A stretch of 9,924 nucleotides of DNA from Methanosarcinales archaeon. GTDB lineage: Archaea > Halobacteriota > Syntropharchaeia > Alkanophagales > Methanospirareceae. Below are positions 6,255 to 9,924 of this stretch, one piece after another. The stretch covers positions 1 to 9,924 of the forward strand of contig DAOUYX010000043.1 of the NCBI GenBank assembly GCA_030665925.1, given 5' to 3'. A program made the position numbers and the translations under genes. The notes below the pieces were generated by a model that saw only the letters and a list, made by a program, of their open reading frames with translations, had not been told where the DNA came from and did not search any database. Each line of letters opens with the position of its first letter. Positions within the stretch are counted from its first letter, which is position 1.

Positions 6255-6259
6255 TTTTT
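6255..6259 (+). terminator. Possible oligo-T terminator
   Basis: Five T bases followed by ATTCCCCTC lie six bases after the stop of the 53-aa gene and just before a TATA-like box. Position rather than strength suggests an operon boundary; no hairpin is visible. Confidence 0.25.
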
Positions 6260-6275
6260 ATTCCCCTCTATCCAA

Positions 6276-6284
6276 TTTATAAAT
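6276..6284 (+). promoter_or_regulatory. Candidate archaeal TATA box for the 6301 gene
   Basis: TTTATAAAT is centred about 21 bases before ATG 6301; shifting the box to AATTTATA gives about 25. Either way the transcript would start at or next to the ATG. A weak AAAGG purine stretch (6285-6289) also precedes the start, so SD-led translation from an upstream promoter cannot be excluded. Confidence 0.45.
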
Positions 6285-6300
6285 AAAGGTATGAAAGACA

Positions 6301-6876
6301 ATGAAAGATTTTGTCCTGCTTGATGGAGTTACTTATAACATTAATGAATATTTAGCAGCATTCTTAAGAAAGCCTATTGCAAAAACACATATCAAATATT
6401 CAATGGAGAATGGCGATGCTTATGCCGCTTCTGTCCGTTCAGAAGGTCTTGCAGATGATGGAACACTTAAAGTCTTGTTAAGCAATCCAGCGGATAGCCT
6501 CAAGAATATCTGTTGGGTTTCTTTAGTTGTCGCTGCTGAAGGCAAAGCATATCTTGATATGTATGGCCAAGTAACAGTTGATACTCCGGGTACAGCTCTG
6601 GCTCAAGTCCAGAAGTTTTCGGGTTCATCTAATACTTCCGTTGCAGATTCGGAATATGATGGCGCATATTCTTATGGTGCTCCCAATCTCATCTACAGTT
6701 TTCTTATACCCGGTGGCACAGGTGTCAAGACAGTTGGCGGGCAATCGACAGACGCCGAACTTGCTATGGCAATTCCAGGCCGTAACGTGTTAATAGTGCT
6801 GACAAATAAGGCCGGCTCAGCAAAAGATATGTCGATGAGAATTGTATGGCTTGATTGTGAAACAGTCGGAGTATAA
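6301..6876 (+). CDS. Putative virion structural protein, beta-rich (191 aa)
   Basis: The protein has the order seen in a group of tailed-virus head proteins. A short N-terminal helix (NINEYLAAFLRKP) is followed by MENGDAYAASVRSEG, where those proteins have a G-x-AY-x-x-S motif. A hydrophobic core strand (NICWVSLVVAAEGKAYLDMYG) and a T-P-G-TAL turn follow, then PNLIYSFLIPGGTGVKTVGG, and finally IPGRNVLIVLTNKAGSAKDMSMRIVWLDCE, the N-x-x-x-x-V-TNKAG-x-x-x-D strand pair. All predicted structure after residue 30 is beta, in keeping with a jelly-roll decoration or minor head protein. I recall this layout from virion proteins but could not search for it. An ATG at 6291 is out of frame, so 6301 is the only reasonable start. 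It begins a new transcription unit by promoter evidence. Confidence 0.55.
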   Translation: MKDFVLLDGVTYNINEYLAAFLRKPIAKTHIKYSMENGDAYAASVRSEGLADDGTLKVLLSNPADSLKNICWVSLVVAAEGKAYLDMYGQVTVDTPGTALAQVQKFSGSSNTSVADSEYDGAYSYGAPNLIYSFLIPGGTGVKTVGGQSTDAELAMAIPGRNVLIVLTNKAGSAKDMSMRIVWLDCETVGV

Positions 6877-6907
6877 TGAAACCATAGCTCATCTAAAATG
6901 CTAAAGT

Positions 6908-6915
6908 TTTATATA
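6908..6915 (+). promoter_or_regulatory. Archaeal-type TATA box with leaderless spacing for the 6939 gene
   Basis: TTTATATA is centred about 27 bases before ATG 6939, preceded by purine-rich AAAG that could serve as a TFB-binding (BRE) contact, and no SD lies between. This is the clearest case in the window of the box-to-start distance expected for a leaderless archaeal transcript. Confidence 0.5.
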
Positions 6916-6938
6916 CTCGTCTCCATTCTTTATTTTCA

Positions 6939-7415
6939 ATGACTTTCTTAGTGCTGAAACCGGAATATCCACATGAAAGCGCATCGAATAGTTTGTTCAG
7001 CGTGAAGAAGGGCGAAATCCTTGAATGCCCTTCAGGCTATAATCCAAGTGATTCTTTTCAAGTTTGCGAAACCCGTGCAGCGGCGAAGCAATATCTCAAA
7101 CTAACCAGTAAAGCTAGTTCGCAAGAGCCCACAAAAGCGGAAGAGCCTTCCAAGGATAAGGTGTCCCCACAACAGCCTTATCCTCTCTTCCGCAAAGTGG
7201 CTTCAATTGGCGATGATGATCCTACATACCAATTATTCTCTCGTGATATCCATCGATTCCTTTCACGTGACGAAGCGGAGATTATTAATGACTTCAAAAG
7301 CGTGAACATGCATAAAAATACTGCTGAGCGACTACTTGAATATGAACGCAAGCATTTTACACGTAAAGGGATTGTTGATGTTTTGGAAGAGATAGTGAAG
7401 AATGGAGGTGATTAA
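6939..7415 (+). CDS. Hypothetical protein with disordered middle (158 aa)
   Basis: The protein has three parts. The N-terminus (1-55) is beta-prone, with LVLKPEYPHES, VKKGEILECPSGYNP and FQVCETRAAAKQYL, two Cys, and a layout like small viral domains that place a sequence-end value. The middle (56-80) is Ser, Lys, Glu and Pro rich (SSQEPTKAEEPSKDK) and probably disordered. The C-terminal half (95-158) is helical: TYQLFSRDIHRFLSRDEAEIIND, then KNTAERLLEYERKHFTRKGIVDVLEEIV. No SD is visible, but a TATA-like box has leaderless spacing. The gene ends three bases before the fibre-like gene and carries that gene's perfect SD. I do not recognise a family; a minor head or neck protein is possible from position. 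Confidence 0.65.
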   Translation: MTFLVLKPEYPHESASNSLFSVKKGEILECPSGYNPSDSFQVCETRAAAKQYLKLTSKASSQEPTKAEEPSKDKVSPQQPYPLFRKVASIGDDDPTYQLFSRDIHRFLSRDEAEIINDFKSVNMHKNTAERLLEYERKHFTRKGIVDVLEEIVKNGGD

Positions 7416-7418
7416 CTG

Positions 7419-8522
7419 ATGACAGTTTTCCCTCAATTGTTCTTTGATGAAATCGGACAAGGTTATGGAAACTCAGGCGCGGCAATTACTGGTGAAACAT
7501 ATGTGCGGGCACTGGTATATCTCGGAAATGGGATAGTTCTTGCGGGCACAGGTGCGAATGCGGAGATATGGCGCTCTACCGATTATGGCGTTACATGGGC
7601 GGATACAGGTGCGGCAATCACTGATGAAGCATATGTGCAGGCACAGGTATATCTCGGAAATGGGATAGTTCTTGCGGGCACAGGTTCGCATGCGGAGATA
7701 TGGCGCTCTACTGATTATGGCGTTACATGGGCTGACACAGGTGCGGCAATTACTGATGAAGTGAATGTGCAGTCACTGGTATATCTCGGAAATGGGATAG
7801 TTCTTGCGGGCACAGGTGCGCACGCGGAGATATGGCGGTCGGATCTCCCTCCATTGCCCGCATTCGAAGATCGTATGATCGAAGAATACACGATTGAAGA
7901 GTTCAAAGGCACCGGCTGGTCGAATGAAACATTGAAGGCTATCAAAGAGTATGTGGACGACTTGGAAACTCGGCTCAGTGCTACACGAGCAGGATATTTA
8001 GACAATATTAATAACGTCAACTTAGCTACTATAGCGGATATATCAGCCTTAACAGCTACTGAAATAGCTTATCTGAATGCAGCCATTTCTTCACGTTCAA
8101 ATCACGCAGCCGCAGATGTATGGACTGTTGTTACGAGGGCACTTACAGATAAATTAGGTTTCAGTCTATCGACAGCGGGGATTGATGCAATAGCAGACCA
8201 AATATGGGACGAAATTCAAAGCGGACACGTAGATGCGGGTTCTTTTGGAGAATATCTTGATGCGAAAGTATCTGACATCGATGTCATCGGCCCGGGCGCG
8301 CTCAGTTGCACATGGACGCAAAGAGATGGCAGTGGCAATCCAATGGATAATGTGCAAGTTTGGATCACAACAGATGAAGGGGGCGCTAATGTTATCGCTG
8401 GTACACGTCTTACAGATTCTAGTGGTGAAGTAACCTTTATGTTAGATGCCGGCACATACTATGTATGGCGTGAAAAAGGCGGTTTCGATTTTACCAATCC
8501 GCAATCCTGGACAGTGAGCTAG
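7419..8522 (+). CDS. Fibre-like protein with Asp-box repeats and C-terminal Ig/CarboxypepD_reg-like domain
   Basis: The 367-aa product is modular. Residues 20-142 hold three near-identical repeats of 44, 44 and 35 residues. Each has YLGNGIVLAGTG and EIWRS, and the first two end in STDYGVTW, the S-x-D-x-G-x-T-W Asp-box of sialidase-like beta propellers. Residues 145-285 form a helical linker with LSATRAGYLDNI, AADVWTVVTRAL and FSLSTAGIDAIADQIWDEI...AGSFGEYLDAKV, a pattern common in viral fibres and neck or baseplate proteins. Residues 291-367 look like a CarboxypepD_reg-like sandwich: PMDNVQVWITTD, a TDSSGEVTFMLDAGTYYVWR strand pair and a final strand. A perfect GGAGGTGATT SD lies five bases before ATG 7419. 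The product may be a neck, whisker or head fibre that touches the host cell surface; that is inferred from its modules and position. Confidence 0.65.
   Translation: MTVFPQLFFDEIGQGYGNSGAAITGETYVRALVYLGNGIVLAGTGANAEIWRSTDYGVTWADTGAAITDEAYVQAQVYLGNGIVLAGTGSHAEIWRSTDYGVTWADTGAAITDEVNVQSLVYLGNGIVLAGTGAHAEIWRSDLPPLPAFEDRMIEEYTIEEFKGTGWSNETLKAIKEYVDDLETRLSATRAGYLDNINNVNLATIADISALTATEIAYLNAAISSRSNHAAADVWTVVTRALTDKLGFSLSTAGIDAIADQIWDEIQSGHVDAGSFGEYLDAKVSDIDVIGPGALSCTWTQRDGSGNPMDNVQVWITTDEGGANVIAGTRLTDSSGEVTFMLDAGTYYVWREKGGFDFTNPQSWTVS
7476..7840 (+). repeat. Tandem 132-bp coding repeat, 2.75 copies
   Basis: Copies start at 7476, 7608 and 7740; the third stops near 7840, just before the end of its Asp-box. 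Copies 1 and 2 differ at 11 of 132 positions by eye. A 39-bp core is identical in all three (7515-7553, 7647-7685, 7779-7817). Period and frame are exact, so each unit adds 44 residues. Identity beyond the protein level indicates recent duplication or gene conversion. A possible remnant of an older unit (GQGYGNS) precedes copy 1. Confidence 0.9.
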
Positions 8523-8526
8523 AAAA

Positions 8527-9192
8527 ATGGGAACGACTGGTGGTGCATCGGACGGTGAAGCGGCATTAACGAGTACATATGCTACACTTTCTCGATTGCG
8601 CGCTATTACGCATTTTACCGAGGCGGAAATCTCAGATTCGGATGTTAATTTATTTATACCTGATGCAGATCGGGGGATATTACGATTAGCGACAATCGAA
8701 GTATATGATGAAAAATTGGCTGGCGGTATAGATGGGTCGAATAAGATCTTCACTACCGCACACACACCTATTGCAGACACTGATTTTGATGCGGATGTTG
8801 ACGGCAATGATGTCCTCGTGAATCGTGTATCATACGATGCTGAGCAGAATCCTGAAAGCATAGCCGTAACAGTTTCGCTTGTCAATTCTCGTGATGGAAT
8901 CGTTACTTTAGAAACCGCACCTACAACAAGTAATAGCGAGCTAGGTCTACATATCGATTATCGATATTACAAGACGGCAGTCGATTATGACGTACTCACG
9001 CTTGCTGCGAACTATTATTTAGCACACCTTTGTGAAATGAAAGTGAGGATTTCTAGAACAGAACGATACACCGAAGCGCCATATCCTTTGTCAGCTTCTT
9101 TCTTGGTTCCCCAGCCTTCAAATACGTATTGGCTTGATCTAGCAAAAGCGACATTGGCGTCCATGGGCAGACCGACACTGGTGGTGACATAA
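8527..9192 (+). CDS. Putative head-tail connector with inserted beta domain (221 aa)
   Basis: The N-terminal segment (17-60: STYATLSRLRAITHFTEAEI, then SDSDVNLFIPDADRGILRLATIEVY) has the helix layout of gp6-like head-tail adaptors: a TY-x-x-x-x-x-x start, an acidic turn, and a long helix. Helices resume at 150-172 (VDYDVLTLAANYYLAHLCE) and in the last 25 residues (YWLDLAKATLASMG). Between them an insert of about 80 residues (66-148) is beta-rich, beginning IDGSNKIFTT and containing DTDFDADVDGND (84-95). The acidic spacing of that segment resembles a calcium-binding loop. The ATG lies four bases after the previous stop, without a clear SD. By position and helix pattern it should join the portal to the tail, but sequence alone does not prove it. 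Confidence 0.55.
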   Translation: MGTTGGASDGEAALTSTYATLSRLRAITHFTEAEISDSDVNLFIPDADRGILRLATIEVYDEKLAGGIDGSNKIFTTAHTPIADTDFDADVDGNDVLVNRVSYDAEQNPESIAVTVSLVNSRDGIVTLETAPTTSNSELGLHIDYRYYKTAVDYDVLTLAANYYLAHLCEMKVRISRTERYTEAPYPLSASFLVPQPSNTYWLDLAKATLASMGRPTLVVT

Positions 9193-9341
9193 TGTCTACA
9201 ACGTACACATCGGCAGCGATTGTGAAGAAAATACGCTCCTCAAACAGTTTAAAATTTGTAAAGTTGCCTTCTACGCCTGGAAGATGCGACATGGGGGTGA
9301 TGATATATGGCAGTAACATATACAACAGCAGCGATAGTTAA
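9192..9341 (+). CDS. Short ORF duplicating the N-terminus of the next connector (49 aa)
   Basis: ATG 9192 overlaps the preceding TAA in a TAATG junction. The first 13 residues, MSTTYTSAAIVKK, match the next gene's MAVTYTTAAIVKK at 10 of 13 positions. After that the sequence is unrelated, with KFVKLPSTPGRCDMGVMIYGS and a Ser-rich end. It runs 35 bases into the next gene. The codons of the shared part differ at several third positions (TAC/TAT, ATT/ATA, GTG/GTT, AAG/AAA), so the copies are not recent. It may be a decayed connector paralogue, a short leader that couples translation, or an unrecognised small protein; I favour a remnant, with low certainty. Confidence 0.4.
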   Translation: MSTTYTSAAIVKKIRSSNSLKFVKLPSTPGRCDMGVMIYGSNIYNSSDS

Positions 9342-9666
9342 AAAAAGGACCAATTTTATCTCTGCTTCACTTACAGATGGCGACATAGAAGAGAATATTA
9401 TGCAAGCTGAAAGTATAATCGACTCCGCAATGTTAAAAACCGCGAGGGGCATCGATCCCGATATTACATTTGATAGTTCAAAGCATGGTATAATTAGGAG
9501 TTGCGCAACAGATCTAGGGGCATATTTTAGTATAGCATTTGATTTTGCCGAGTTTAGATCTATGGAGGATGTGGAAGCGACGATAAATTTATTGTGGAAT
9601 TCTGCACAAGTTGCTCTCACTCTACTTGCGGATGTAAGAACCGTGAACCATTTAGAGGGGTTATAG
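9307..9666 (+). CDS. Putative head-tail connector, gp6-like (119 aa)
   Basis: The ATG at 9307 has a strong GGGGGTGATGAT SD (9293-9304). The N-terminus MAVTYTTAAIVKKRTNF, then SASLTDGDIEENIMQAESIIDSAM, has the typical start of small connector proteins: a short helix, an acidic turn with L-T-D-x-D-I, and a long helix with A-E-x-x-I-D. Later helices carry HGIIRSCATDLGAYFSIAFDF and VEATINLLWNSAQVALTLLADV. The length and all-helical build fit gp6/gp15-type adaptors that sit under the portal. Its first helices align with residues 17-60 of the 221-aa protein upstream, so the two may be paralogues that differ by the beta insert. The gene ends one base before the next start. Confidence 0.6.
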   Translation: MAVTYTTAAIVKKRTNFISASLTDGDIEENIMQAESIIDSAMLKTARGIDPDITFDSSKHGIIRSCATDLGAYFSIAFDFAEFRSMEDVEATINLLWNSAQVALTLLADVRTVNHLEGL

Positions 9667-9667
9667 T

Positions 9668-9924
9668 ATGAAGCCAACTCGTTTTGGATTCAATAGCTTG
9701 CCAACTATGCCAAGCGCAAAGCGAGTTTCACTGTATAGATCGCATAAAAGGAAATCGAGAGTTCCTGATGGGCTTGAGCGTCTGCCAACTATGCCAAGCG
9801 CAAAGCGAGTCTCACTGTTCAAGACGCATGGAAAAGAAGCAACAATTGTTGTTGCAGCATGGAATACAAAAAATCGCGACAGAGCTGATTACCTTGCACC
9901 AAAAGAAGATGCACTTGATTACAT
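9668..9924 (+). CDS. N-terminal part of unknown basic protein with internal duplication (3' end outside window)
   Basis: ATG 9668 follows the connector's TAG by one base; the frame remains open to the window end for 85 codons. The product begins MKPTRFGFNS, then has two copies of LPTMPSAKRVSL (residues 11-22 and 39-50), each followed by a basic-basic-polar-His segment (YRSH and FKTH). It is strongly basic in this part (KRKSRV). Residues 57-85 change character: ATIVVAAWNTKNRDRADYLAP and an acidic EDALDY. No SD is obvious, so translation is probably coupled to the connector. Head-closure or tail-completion proteins usually follow connectors, but nothing here identifies it as one. The basic Pro/Ser repeat could contact DNA or another neck protein. 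Confidence 0.65.
   Translation, partial: MKPTRFGFNSLPTMPSAKRVSLYRSHKRKSRVPDGLERLPTMPSAKRVSLFKTHGKEATIVVAAWNTKNRDRADYLAPKEDALDY
9698..9734 (+). repeat. 37-bp direct repeat, copy A
   Basis: It matches copy B (9782-9818) at 35 of 37 positions by eye; the mismatches are a synonymous TTG/CTG at the first codon and GTT/GTC later. The spacing is 84 bases (28 codons), which keeps the frame. It encodes LPTMPSAKRVSL. Confidence 0.85.
9782..9818 (+). repeat. 37-bp direct repeat, copy B
   Basis: This is the second copy of the repeat at 9698-9734. Both differences are synonymous, which suggests either recent duplication or selection for the encoded LPTMPSAKRVSL. Confidence 0.85.

Noticed and set aside
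6101..6286. 61-aa + strand frame overlapping the 53-aa gene
   Set aside because: The alternative frame at 6088 has an SD and a stop/start overlap. The 6101 frame runs through the candidate terminator and promoter region and has no RBS.
7476..7840. CRISPR-like array
   Set aside because: The repeats are contiguous 132-bp coding units without spacers and remain in frame in a protein with Asp-box motifs.
8442..8885. Reverse-strand open frame of 147 aa across the fibre/connector junction
   Set aside because: It crosses the boundary of two well-supported genes and has low-complexity Ser/Thr/Val content typical of an antisense shadow.
9698..9818. Attachment-site or insertion-sequence repeat pair
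   Set aside because: Both copies are in the same coding frame with synonymous differences only and no transposase or integrase is nearby, so a protein-level duplication explains them better.

Overview
The window looks like the head-morphogenesis and neck block of a tailed, HK97-type double-stranded DNA virus or provirus. All supportable genes lie on the + strand, closely packed, often with 1-4 nt start/stop overlaps (TGATG, ATGA, TAATG). Virion genes are recognisable: a protease fused to a scaffold, a major capsid protein, two beta-rich decoration-like proteins, a fibre-like protein and two connector-like proteins. No integrase, tRNA, rRNA, CRISPR array or host metabolic gene is visible, so free virus and provirus cannot be told apart.

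The host is probably an archaeon; this is an inference. Several genes that follow a gap lack a Shine-Dalgarno (SD) sequence and instead have an AT-rich TATA-like box about 21-35 nt before the ATG (2190, 2374, 6301, 6939). This suits short-leader or leaderless archaeal transcripts. Genes inside the clusters use SD sites of GGAGGTGA type (for example before 7419 and 9307). A mesophilic methanogen or ANME-type archaeon is a reasonable guess, but nothing here proves a lineage.

Layout: 1-2132 holds the end of a Cys-containing small protein, a 534-aa protein resembling the 3'-phosphoesterase domain of DNA ligase D, an unknown 50-aa protein and a 50-aa helix-turn-helix protein. 2133-2373 is an AT-rich gap with a 39-aa single-span membrane peptide and candidate promoters. 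2374-5254 is the capsid module: protease-scaffold, major capsid protein and a head-surface candidate. 5264-6249 is a run of five small genes, one of them YvrJ-like and membrane-bound. 6301-8522 holds a second virion-type protein, an unknown protein, and a fibre-like protein with three near-identical 44-residue Asp-box repeats, a helical linker and a C-terminal Ig/CarboxypepD_reg-like domain. 8527-9666 holds two head-tail connector candidates separated by a short ORF that repeats the second connector's N-terminus. 9668-9924 starts a protein with an internal 28-residue-period duplication and runs off the window.

Putative division of labour: the scaffold guides assembly of the capsid shell, the fused protease removes it, decoration-like proteins coat the shell, and the connectors close the portal vertex for the tail. 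The phosphoesterase-like protein and the small HTH and membrane proteins have no established place in this pathway and are the most interesting parts. Portal and terminase genes would be expected upstream of position 1, and tail genes downstream of 9924.
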